This document shows, in pieces, positions 37,501 through 47,837 of a stretch of 64,000 nucleotides of DNA (positions are counted from its first letter, which is position 1; each line of letters opens with the position of its first letter). The stretch covers positions 20,458,554 to 20,522,553 of the forward strand of contig VZSR01003807.1 of NCBI GenBank assembly GCA_013398615.1, in the 5' to 3' direction. The notes below the pieces were generated by a model that made no database searches, was not told the DNA's origin, and saw only the letters and a list, made by a program, of their open reading frames with translations. The position numbers and the translations under genes are program-made. This DNA comes from Brachypodius melanocephalos (lineage: Eukaryota > Chordata > Aves > Passeriformes > Pycnonotidae).

Positions 37501-40500
37501 GGAGAAAGAAAAAGGTGAAAAAAAAAGAAAAACCCAAACCCTCTGCCACATATTTAACCTGATTACACAATGGTGTGTACCTCCTAATTGTCTTACCTTC
37601 TTATGAAGATGGTAGATTGCAAAAGGAATTACTGTACAGGTATCCTACACTTATTAACAAATCCTCTTAATTTCCTCTTTTGGTTAAAAACTCAGGTTAT
37701 AAGAGTGCTCACCATGGGGCCTCTACGTGGGACACCCAACTCTGTAAAGCCATCTCTGAAATGTATTTCTCAAAACTTAAAGGTAGACCCTGCACACTGA
37801 CATGAATGACTGTTCTCAGATTCAGAGCTCTCCTCATTTTCTTTATTTGCAGGCTGTGGTCTGCATGGAAGCAGCCGGGGTCCCTCAGTCCCTTTGCAGT
37901 TGGTTGAAGTGAGCTCCCTGGCAAGGTGGGCAGCTGGGAATGGTCACAGAGCAAGGACAGCATTCCCACCCATGGCCATAATAGATATCTCACAGGCCCC
38001 TACCCTATTAGCAAAGTGCATCCATGAGGCAGTGACTCTGTGAACCTATCCAAAAGCCTCTTGGAGAGCTCTTCCAACTTTTAGGTTTTAGTCTGATTTG
38101 TATCCTTTTCCTCTGTCCTATGTAGCCACAGAAGATGTCCCATGCATTTGACTGGGATGGAGGAAGCCACCGTCCCTTGACAATTTCCTTTGACTGGTAC
38201 TGTGTTGTTTCCTCTGGTCAGAGACTCCCTTTCTTGACAGCCTGCTACAGGATTATTTTTTCTGCCTTCCAGGAAACCCATCATTGTTCCTTAAATACGA
38301 AAATGAGTTTGCTATGAAGCTGACATTGGTCTAACCTGCAAATACAGAATTAACATTAATGCCATGCACGACTTTTGCCAAATCCTCGCCTCGTGTCGTC
38401 ACCATGATTGGCATGTTTGCAGCACACATTGCAGGAGCTTGATTTGGTTCACAGCTCTCAGTCATTTTTATGTTCAGACATATAATCTAATGAGGTGAAA
38501 ATGGAAAGCAGCCCCTGAGCATTTGGCTATTGCTGGGAAAGAATGCAAATTAAATATGTGAAAGAGTGGGGCACAGGGTAGCTTGTCACAGAGCTTCGGA
38601 GTTCCATCAGGTGCCTTGCCAGCTTGCACAGCCTTTATGTCCACATTGTCTGCCTGTTGGATGGAGCTGAGAGACAGAAGAATGACAGTCTGGGAAAAAG
38701 AAAGAAAGACAGTAATTATGGGACGTATGTGATTAGCGTGGTAGCCAGAGAAATTAAACCACTAGTCCCAGGAATCTTCCCTTCTATAAGGTACCTGTGG
38801 TGGAAGAGAAAAGCTCTGCACTACAGAGTTCAGCTGGAATCCACTCCCTGCTAGTTTAGCTTGATTGCTTTTTTGGATACCTACTGTGGGGGTTCAGTTC
38901 CTTGACCTTCCTTTCTATAGAACTATATTGTCCTGCCACGAAGAAAGGCAGATTAAGAATTTACAGGGATTCTTCCATCACTAGACTCTGACAGGAATGC
39001 TCAGGGAGTTCATTTTTCATGGCTTAAATTGCTCCAGGCCAGCATTCTTATCAAAAAGGTTTGGTTTAATGTAAAACACAGACTTCTTTTCTTTCTTTTT
39101 AATTTTAGCTTCGTATTAAACAGCACTACAAATTTCCCTTTGGACAGCAAGTCCCTGAGCTGCTTTCCTTTGAATAACATATAAATTTAGACTAAACTTT
39201 ATTGTTCCTGGGCAAATCAGTCTAGTTAAGAAGTTTATAATAATTATTAGAGAGGCAAAATGTTTTACAGAACAGCTGAAAAGTCTGGAAAATTCCTGGT
39301 CTAATTAGACCATGGATTCATTGTTTGCTTGCTCTTTAAAGGTACCAGCTTACAGCATAGTTTCCAAACTTTGTCTTTTGGGTGCCTTGGGATCTCAACA
39401 AGGTCAGAAATAAAAAGAATTAACAGTCTAGTAAGCATTAGCTGTTACACCAACCATCTCTTCTAGCAGGGTTTTCCCCCACACCTCCTAGCACACAGTG
39501 CTCATTCTCCATGGACAGGTTTCCTCCATAAACATGTTTCCTCCATAATTTTCCACTGTTAATTCACTACACAGCTGTCATTCCTCAGGAAGTGCCCTGT
39601 GCAGGACAGGGTGCTGTGGTGCTGGGGAGAAGCCTCTGGGGCCCTGCATCAGTGCAACACTGCTGTCAGGCAAGGGAGAGATCCAGGGATCCCTGAGCAC
39701 TATGAAAGCCATTTTCTCCCAGTAGCACCACAGGTACACCCAGGCTGGGAGCCAAAAGTTCGTTCCTCTTCCATCCATTAGGTGCTTTGAACTCCCACTC
39801 CATCTGCAAAAATGCCTGAACTATTAACTGCCAAGCTTCTGGGTACTCAGAGACAGGAAGCTGTTTCACTTTACAGGGAATAATTAAATAAAAATTTGGC
39901 AAGAGAGATAGAGCTGCTGTTAGTGTGATTCTGGAGCCAAGCAAGCACTCATCAGAGACTCAGGAAAAGATTTCTGTCCCTGCTCCAAGGACAGTGTGCA
40001 CAGTCTTAGGTTAAACCTCCCTGAATAAACCACATGCAGCAGAGCAAAGAGAGTAACCAGAAGCCAGGTGTCCTTCCAGCACCATGTTTCCATGTGCTCT
40101 TCCTGTTTCTCTGTCCTCTCATTAGACAGACCCCACAAAGCCATGATCAGATGGCCATAAGCTAGAGCTACAACATCTCTAGAAAGTGAGAGAAATAGCA
40201 GCAAAAGAAAGTGGAGCAGCAGAAGGGGAAATGACCTTTACCCTCACACCCACAATCCAGTCTATCAAAGTTCAAGTCTTCCCTGAAGTTGCTATCAGGC
40301 TGAGCAATGTGGGTAAAGGAGTTTGGAGAACTCTTATCTGTGATTCTTTCTGAGGAGCAGGTCTAAAACAGTCACCAAATGGTTTAGTGAACTCCAGGCA
40401 AAGATAACAGCTGGAGACTTTTACAGACAGATGGAGGGGTGTTACAAAAGAAATGGGAGTGCCTAGAGTGGCATCTGAACAGAGATTTTTGAGGATCTGA

Positions 40501-42570
40501 ATTTTGGACATAGAGCTGGATCCCATTTGGAATCTAATCTGAAATTTCTATGGTGAAATAGAGGCCAACTGCTGCTGAAGCTTATGGGAATTCCACTATC
40601 GGTTTCAGCAATGCCAAGAGCTCCTATTGAGAGCTAGAATGGGAACACTTATAAATCATAAAAAATAGTCTATTTAGCAAAAAACATGCCATTTTCTCTA
40701 GCCCCATGATCATAAACTATACATATATGACATGAAGTAAAAGATTTAATATGGCACTTACAATTTCCAAGGAACAAATCACAAAAATACCCATTTTTTC
40801 TAGTTCTGAAAGAGTATCTTAGCTACCTTCTGCCTGTAAACCTACCTAAAATGCCTGTCAAGCATACTAAAAGTCAAAGGAATCAGTATCACAGTCAAAA
40901 GCTGTAGATGGATGATTACATACTTTGTGGGAAAGACTTGCTTTTCAAATAAAAAAATTTAAAACTTCAGAGATATTGATGTATTCTCAGCTAACCAGAT
41001 GCTGTATACTAACTGTGTGCCAGTAGTCTCTCAGTGCTGGAAGAGAAATAGTTGACACAACATATTTGATGGATTTGTTTAGGGATTTTGTATGCATATG
41101 GAAATCATTTGTTTCTCTATAGCAAAGTATGTTTGATTGTTCAGTATTAACATTTAACTAGAAAAAGTAGCTACAGTGCTCCCAGTTGTGTGAAGCACAA
41201 GCAAAACTAAGCAATAACTGAAAAGCAGCTTCAGCATATCTCATGCTCATTAGGAGAATAAACGATGCAAAAATTAACTGATGACAGATATGCAGATTTC
41301 TATAACTCAACAGTTTAACGTGAGAGTCTTACTTGGTTCAGATACATGGAATGAAATCCTAAAGGACTGATGTGAGTCCACCTGCAAAAAAAAAAAGGGG
41401 TTTGGTGAACATCAACAGGTTATGAGAGAGAGTTTCACTGAAGTGCTAACTACAAAATGCAGTCCCTAAAGAAAGAAATAATACCTTGCTTGCATGTTCT
41501 CACTACAGAAAAACGCCAGTGTAAAAACTTTCTTCCTTTCTGTTCTTGGGGTTCTCAGAGATGAGAATTTCGGGTGGAACTGCAGCCACATGTGGCATGC
41601 ACACTGTGCAGACTCATGTATCTGCATCCTGTATCATCACTGCAGGTGATACAGGAGGCATTGCATTCATTATGTGCACACTGCAGAGATGCACATGCAC
41701 ATCCAACTAAATGTATTCCAGACTGATTAGACTGGAACATCGGTTGTGCACACAGAGAAATGGCCAAATTCTTTCTTCTTCACACAAGCTGCATTTCCAA
41801 GCAGCTTGGATTTCCTTGGACTTGTCATCTGATAGACCTGGGTTTTTTCTATTCATAATCAGATGATGGTGAAGAGATTCTTATTTTACATAACATATTC
41901 ATCATTCCAAAGCATGATTTTGTCATCCTATTTTACCTTAATTGAGGTTGAAAGTTAAAATTACCAGATGATATGCTTTCTTTCTCTGAGTGGTTACATG
42001 TAGCTACTTTTCTGGTTTAAAGTCCACAAAGAAAGCTCAAAGCTTACATTACTTGTATTTATTGTTGCTCCAGCATAAGATCTGTTTTCTTGACACCTTT
42101 CTCGAAAAAGCAATTTGCAAAGCAAATTTTTTTAAAAAATTTAGTAGTGACGCAAAAATAAACCAGACAACTGTTGGGTTTTTTCTCCATTCAATTGCAC
42201 AATAATTTTTTTTTTGTTTGCAATCACAATCTGTAATAATATTTCTTAAGGCTTGTGTTTTGTGAACGAAAAGACTTGCATTTATCTGCTTTACGCAATT
42301 TAAAATTTAATCTTTCTGCAGATGAGAAGACATAGCCAAATTGAAAACGAACCACTACATTTTGGCATACAATAGAAACCAGATTGTTTGGGTTTATGCA
42401 TAAGAAATAACTAGAAATGGGACAAGACTGCTTCCTAGACTAGGGTCTGAATTAAAATCTCATCAGTAAACTTTGGTTGTACATACCACAACAAATATTT
42501 TTGGGGGGTATTTAGGAGATGGATAGATTTCTGTAGCTGTATTATTTCTACAGTTGTATTCCTCGTGCCA
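34568..42570. other. Non-coding unique sequence
   Basis: No frame exceeds 94 codons except in overlapping antisense sets, and none is recognisable. GC-richer patches are at about 36470-36850, 37700-38180 and 39560-40250. A 14-16 bp duplicated word, TTTCCTCCATAA, occurs near 39520-39547. A possible constrained segment lies at 38340-38600. No transposon is recognised. Confidence 0.6.
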
Positions 42571-42631
42571 GAAAAAGAAAGAAAGAAAAAGGAAAAAACA
42601 ATCAAACAAAAAAAGGAAAAAAAAAAAAAGA
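42571..42631 (+). repeat. A-rich low-complexity run
   Basis: About 60 bases of AAAG, AAAC and poly-A words just left of a CR1 tail. It inflates the 187-codon minus-strand frame 42435-42998, which also runs through the CR1 copy and is not a gene. Confidence 0.9.
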
Positions 42632-42687
42632 CCACCTTTAAATTTTTAAATATTTCTCTTAACAATAATGAACTTCCTAAGATCAGC

Positions 42688-42868
42688 ATGCTTCCCAGAG
42701 GAATCTGGGCAAGACTGCAGATGCCCATCCCTGGGAGTGTTTCAAGGCCAGGATGGATGGGAATTTGAGCAGCCTGGTCTGGTGGAAGGTGTCCCTGTCC
42801 CCGGCAGGGGGTTTGGAAACAGATGACCTTTAATGTCACTTCCAACCCAAACAGCTCTATATTTCTAA
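42688..42868 (+). mobile_element. CR1 LINE 3' tail, plus orientation
   Basis: The order CAGATGCCCATCCCTGGGAG, TTCAAGGCCAGGATGGATGG, TGGTGGAAGGTGTCCCTGTC, GGCAGGGGGTTTGGAA, then TTCCAACCCAAACAGCTCTA is the avian CR1 3' end. Only the last ~180 bp are present. It parallels the 3' end of the copy ending at 34567. The terminal octamers are degraded (TATATTTCTAAG). Confidence 0.92.
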
Positions 42869-44627
42869 GAAAATTGAGCACCTGCCTGTGCATCCACATT
42901 TCCTTCCATATTTGCAAGATTTGAATCAGTATATAGAAATGTCCTACAAAACCTGGAGGTAGAAATGAGCATGGCATCAAGCTGGAAAGGCAGAGCAAGG
43001 ATTTACATTGCTAATAAATAAAATACCCATACCACCACTACCTTCACTGAAGTCTTTTAATTTGCTCCCCAAGTCTCTGGGCTGAGTGCTGGGTTTATTC
43101 TAGCTGTGCCTGCTGTCCCTTCTCCTCTTCCCCCTCATTTGCATCACAGCCTGTGATGCCGTGTTGGTGAGTAGGGGGCTCAGATCCACGTCCAGTGGGA
43201 TGGAATGAGAGATCCTGCTCAGTCCACTCCTGCTTGGTGGCTTTCTGGCTGACATATCAGTGCTGGGTTAAGGGAACTTCTCCTGCCGAGGCACCTGCGG
43301 CAGCCTCACAGGAAAACAGTTCATTGAGGATGGACTCAAAGCCTTCCCCATGAGGCTACACAGCCCCACAGCAGTGAAATACTGTGCTGGTCCTACACAA
43401 GCCTCCTCTTCTCGCTCTCTCTCTTTATGACCATCTTTCACCACCTAAGGAAGCAAGGTGAAAGCATTGCCAGTGTTCACCCCTTTCCCATGAAAAGACC
43501 CAAACTGTTGGGCTGACCAACCTCTGGCAATGCAGGTACTGCCCCTGACAGATTTTGCCCACAGTTCAGCAATACTTTTATACCTCAGCAATACTTTTAT
43601 ACCTCAGCAATATCTTCACACTGAGGACTGTGAAGCATTCTGCTCAGGGATTTGAGTTTGAACACCTTTGCCTAGTAATGGAAGATGCCCATATTTCCCA
43701 TCTCTTTTCTATCCTCAGATCCAGAGGTGCTTGGGTGAGGAGTCCAGGGGCAGGAATAATTGAAGTCAAGATACGAATTTATAAAAGATACAAAGGTCTG
43801 CACTGAGGAAAGCTGTATCTAGCGCAGGTAATTATTCAGACTTTTCTAATCAATGTAAAGTAGGTTAGGACTGTCCCAAGTAGGCTGAGGAAGGAGCTGA
43901 ATGAGGCACTGTACAAAGAGACTGCCTTTCTGTCTCTGCATTTTCAATCTGACATTAGTTGCAAAGCTATTTGGGGTGAAAAGCAAGTTTTGTTATGTGA
44001 TCTGTGTATATGTACACCCTTCTCTGGTCACAATGATGTCTCACTAGCAGCAGAGAAATATGATCTTAAATTTAAGAGAAAAATATCTGTCTTTCCTTTC
44101 AGCAAACACATATCACTTTGAAGTCCAGTAAATATTTTTTATCCAGTTTGACCACTTTTGAGAAAGGAAAATTAAAGAAGTCCCATAAGATACTAAGATT
44201 TAATTTGAGTTTACCGTTTCTCAAATATTAGGCTAATATAAGGTATTTCTGTACAGACAGGTTCCAAGAGGAACAATGTGCTTTGTCCACCTGGGATCAA
44301 AATGGGCCAGATATGGAGCAATTTTGAAAAAGAAGAGAATTTATTTAGGTTTCATAGTGCTATTCTTAAGCTATGCCCTCTGCTTCAGTCTTCATGAGTC
44401 TAAATCAAGTATAAACACGTGATCCCTTTATTCCAGACCATTTGGAAAGAGGCTGATGATCACTTCTTTCAATATCTGTCTATTAAAAAGAAAAAGAAAA
44501 ATAAGGAAAAACCCCTTATATTTGGCTTTATCTCCAAAAGAAGATTTCAATTTAGCCATAACCTGTACAAATGTGCATTTACCATCCAAGGAGAGCTCAA
44601 GCTGGAAAGGAGCTCGAGAAGTCAGAC
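42869..44627. other. Non-coding sequence
   Basis: A GC-richer patch at 43060-43420 shows no recognisable exon. A tandem 19-mer is at 43566-43613. The remaining sequence is AT-rich and unique as far as I can tell. Confidence 0.6.
43566..43613. repeat. 19-bp tandem repeat, about 2.5 copies
   Basis: The unit TCAGCAATACTTTTATACC occurs twice exactly, then a third partial copy TCAGCAATAT. This is a minisatellite-like local duplication. Confidence 0.92.
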
Positions 44628-44880
44628 ATGCACCAAGGTTAGATAGGGCTGCTCAGGGCTGTGCCCCCTCAGGGCTGGAACCCCCCAGACTGGAGCTGGA
44701 CAGACTCCCTGCATAGTCTGAATCTCTGCCCTACAGCCTCAGGGGAGAGTTTCTCCCTCTGTCCAGTCTGCACTTCTCTTATTTTAATTTATATTGTGTG
44801 GTCTCTTGTCCTTCTATCATGTAGCACTGTGAGCAGCCTGGGTCTTTCTTCATATAGTCCAAACACTCTGTACCCTGTAG
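44628..44880 (-). mobile_element. Diverged CR1 LINE 3' fragment, minus orientation
   Basis: Several words appear in the order typical of antisense avian CR1 3' sequence: GGTTAGATAGGGCTGCTCAG, then CAGACTGGAGCTGGACAGAC, GGGGAGAGTTTCTCCCTCTG, TCCAGTCTGCACTTCTCTTA, GTCTCTTGTCCTTCTATCAT and CACTGTGAGCAGCCTGGGTC. The terminal octamers are not recognisable, so the 3' end is lost or decayed. Subfamily is unknown. The overlapping frames at 44456-44716 and 44661-44897 are not genes. Confidence 0.6.
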
Positions 44881-45124
44881 ACCTCAAGGCACAATAAATT
44901 TACCTATGCTTATGTTGTCACTGGCAGGTTGGGTTAAATTACTTTTGGAGGCTGCATCGTGAGCTGGCAGCTTCTTTAAACCATGATGGATTTTTCTAGC
45001 CATAGTTCAGGCTGGTCAAATGTGTGCAGCTCTGAAAGTGCTTACCTTTGCATACGAGGGCTGCTCCCTTCGTGTCAATGTCTCTCCACGCTGTCTGGGA
45101 AGTAAAACATGTATGGAAATATTC

Positions 45125-45995
45125 ATATGGCCAGGCTGAGATAATGCAGAAGGATCTTGTGAGACTGAGCAAACAATGAAACAGCAGAATAAATTCATGG
45201 ATATATATATATGTAAAGTGATATGGGGAAAGTAATCTTAACCTCATATATAAAATAACGGGCCTTGAGCTGACGGTTACCACTCAAGAGAAAGACCCTG
45301 GGATTATGTTCTATAAAAACAACTCCTTCCTAGCAATCAAAAAAGCAAGTGGAAAGTTAGGAATTATTAGGGAAAGAGTAGAGAGCAAAGGTAGGTATGC
45401 AGCTGTATAAACTTGTGTTTCTTGAGTACTGTCTGCAGTTGTCGTCTCAGAAAGCACAAAGTAGAAATGGCAAAGGTTTAGAGGCAAGTGACAGAGGTGA
45501 CCAAAGGTATGAAATGGCTCCTAGGAGGGAAAAAAAGCTGAGCAGAGTTGATTCTGCAGCCTGGAAAAGAGGTGAATAGGAGGGTGTTATGGCCAAGGTC
45601 CACCAGATTCATGACTGAAGCAGGATCTGCATTTTTCCTTCTCTTCTACTGAGTATCATTCAGTGTAGCTAATAAGAGTCAGCTTCAAATTTAGCAAAAG
45701 AAGGAATCTTGATGCATATGGAAGATCTATGGAGCCCCTTGCTCAAATTCATTTGGGATTGGACTCAGAAGAGTGGTCTGTTGAGAAGAAAGAGAAAAAA
45801 CCCAAGAGTCAAGAACTCTCCTGACTGAAATTCGTGGGAATCTGGGACAACATTCAGGGAAAATAGTAAATATGCTTGAATTGTCATCATTCTTTTGGGG
45901 ACATTTGCTCATTTGCTTCAGGATACAGCTGGAAACAGCACATAGGGTTAGACCAGTACTTGCTCTGACAAAGTGTGGCCTTTTATATGGTTTTT
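45125..45995 (+). pseudogene. Very old CR1 LINE ORF2/3' region, plus strand
   Basis: The order of words matches the C-terminal ORF2 of old amniote CR1 elements. Present are GAAGGATCTTGTGAGACTGA, AAATTCATGGATATA followed by GTAAAGTGATATGGGGAAAG, then TTACCACTCAAGAGAAAGAC, a frame giving KKASGKLGIIRERVESK (about 45338-45388), TGAGTACTGTCTGCAGT, AAAGGTTTAGAGGCAAGTGA and CAGCCTGGAAAAGAG. Stops and frameshifts interrupt every frame. The far end, near 45940-45990, reads TTAGACCAGTACTTGCTCTG followed by AAAGTGTGGCCTTTTATATGG, resembling the 3' end of turtle- and crocodile-type CR1. The part between about 45720 and 45920 is poorly conserved. This is one of the longer LINE relics in the window. Confidence 0.75.
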
Positions 45996-46199
45996 GTTCA
46001 TGGTCCTGGTCTGTTTTGACTGAAGTTTTGATACCAATATGTATTAACCTTGTGACCATTATAAAGAAATAAACCTTCACAGTAAAAAAAATGCATGATA
46101 AAAGTCTTGAAAATGACGACCAAGAAATTAAAAAAAAAAAGAAAAGATATCATTAAAAGACTTTCTTTGTAAGCTAGTAAAGAAAGTTTAACAAGAACC

Positions 46200-46335
46200 A
46201 GGGATGGCAGCTGAAGCCAGATTAGATGGACTCAATGCAGTTAGGAGCAGTTAGGTAACATGCAATGGCCTGTGATACACAGAAGGTCAGGCTAGATGAT
46301 CTAATGTCCCTTCTGGCCTAAATATCTCTGAGGAT
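46200..46335 (+). mobile_element. Old CR1 LINE 3' tail, plus orientation
   Basis: GGCCTGTGATACACAGAAGG, TCAGGCTAGATGATCTAATG and TCCCTTCTGGCCTAAATATC match the 3' end of an old amniote CR1 type, 'ggcctgtg..gaggtcagactagatgatca..ggtcccttctggcct'. It differs from the tail at 45940-45990, so it is a second element rather than a continuation. Confidence 0.8.
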
Positions 46336-47693
46336 AGTACTCTGGCAGCCACACAAATGTTGAAAGCAAACTCCAACTCAGTATGTTTTCTGTCAGTCAC
46401 ACTATATCTAGATAGATTTTCACGCCAGGTTTTTAAAAACTTGTCCTGTTGATTCTATAAGTCCATTTTATTTCTCTGAGTCAGAAGATAATATTGAAAT
46501 TCTAGGACAGCTCAAAGTCATGATAACCTGCTACCATCAGTTTGCATTTATTTGTGTAAATATTTGGTTTAGTTTCAATTAATGCAATATTTTCATCTTT
46601 CAGTTCCCTAGTGTTTTGCTTTTAGACTGTAGCTGCTCAGAAAATATGTTTTTTCTCCCTCAGTGAAATTTTGATTTCCAGATTTTTTTTTAATTTTCAC
46701 CAGAACCACAAGACCAGTGAGTCACATATGGATTTCCCAATCAATAAAAGAATTGCTCATTCCCTGCAGAACAATGTTAAAAGCTGGAAAGTGATTCTGG
46801 CATAGCATGCAGTGCCAGAACAGGGGCCTAGGTTGGTTTTAAAAATGGGGAAAAGGAAAAATATATAAGTAAACAACAACAAAAAATTGTAATCAAATCA
46901 GAAACTCTGATAATTTCCTGACCTTTTCTGAATAAATACAGGTGATATCAGAAATTATTGTAAGGTTACTGGCTTCAGTCACCCACCTGTACTCCCTTCC
47001 CACAGCACATCTAGAAATCTATGCCTTCCTCTCTCCTTTGCATGTTCCCTCTCTCTCTGAAACTAATGTTTCAAAATAATTTAAATCATATGTAAACAGA
47101 CCTTCTAGTTTCAAGTTTCCTTTGGAGTAGCCCATTAACTCTAATCACCTCCAATTCATAATTTTGGGTGGCATTTGCAGATTTCTACAAGTATACACAA
47201 AATCCACTGCAGATTTTATTAGCTCTGTCTAATAAAAACACATGCTTGAAATGAAACTGCTATGTTATCTAGCCCATAAACTCTCTTTCTGTCCACTTAG
47301 GAGACAAATTTTTTGTAGAAGTCAGTGAAAGCAAAGGTTGTGTCTGACATATGGATCAAGATGTGGTACATCTTAAAAAGCTCATAATCTTATCACAAAG
47401 CATGTGAAAGGAAAAAGGTTAGCAGCGGTGTCCTACTCTTTATAGCACATGGATTTGTTTCCAAAGCAATTCTCTACAATAAATTATTTATAGGCATTAG
47501 TCTTTGGTATCAGATTAATACATGCTCTTAATGAGTCCGTGGATTTGATTGAACAAGCAATTGGGACATTTTCACTTTTAATGGCCAGGAATCTACCTAA
47601 GAACTAACAAATAATACTTTAACAAAAACATGAATTTATGTCCACCAACCAATTGATCATACTGACTTACAGGATTCACCAGTTTTCTCAGTA
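46336..47693. other. Non-coding AT-rich sequence
   Basis: No frame of interest and no repeat recognised. The stretch near 47440-47640 is a possible constrained segment, judged by eye only. Confidence 0.55.
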
Positions 47694-47837
47694 CCCTGAC
47701 TTAGCTCATCTGGTTAAAGCACGGTGCTAATAACACCGAGGTTTGTGGGTTCAATCCCCATATAGATCATTCACTTAAGGGTTGGGCTTGAGGATCCTTG
47801 TGGGGTCTTTTTAACACAGAATATTCTGTGATCTGTG
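47694..47837 (+). mobile_element. tRNA-Ile-derived SINE with CR1 tail (TguSINE1-like)
   Basis: The 5' half is a diverged tRNA-Ile. An A box, TAGCTCATCTGG, is at 47702-47713. An anticodon stem-loop GGTG-CTAATAA-CACC places anticodon AAT at 47729-47731. A B box, GGTTCAATCCC, is at 47748-47758. The 3' half begins near 47770 (TTCACTTAAGGGTTGGGCTT) and ends AACACAGAATATTCTGTGATCTGTG, the same tail type as the CR1 copy at 21869-22036 read on its minus strand. A polymerase III promoter fused to a LINE tail is the classic non-autonomous SINE structure, mobilised in trans by CR1. It matches my memory of a songbird SINE, TguSINE1. Base changes in the acceptor and T stems show it is not a working tRNA. 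Confidence 0.88.

Noticed and set aside
37840..37920. Acceptor-like TTTATTTGCAG followed by a short open frame
   Set aside because: The frame ends after about 19 residues without a usable donor, and the peptide is not recognised.
42435..42998. Longest open frame in the window (187 codons, minus)
   Set aside because: It runs through a CR1 3' tail and an A-rich low-complexity run that gives a poly-F/S stretch. No protein similarity is recognised.
47694..47769. Functional tRNA-Ile gene
   Set aside because: The acceptor and T stems are mismatched and the sequence continues into a CR1 tail, so it is a SINE head.
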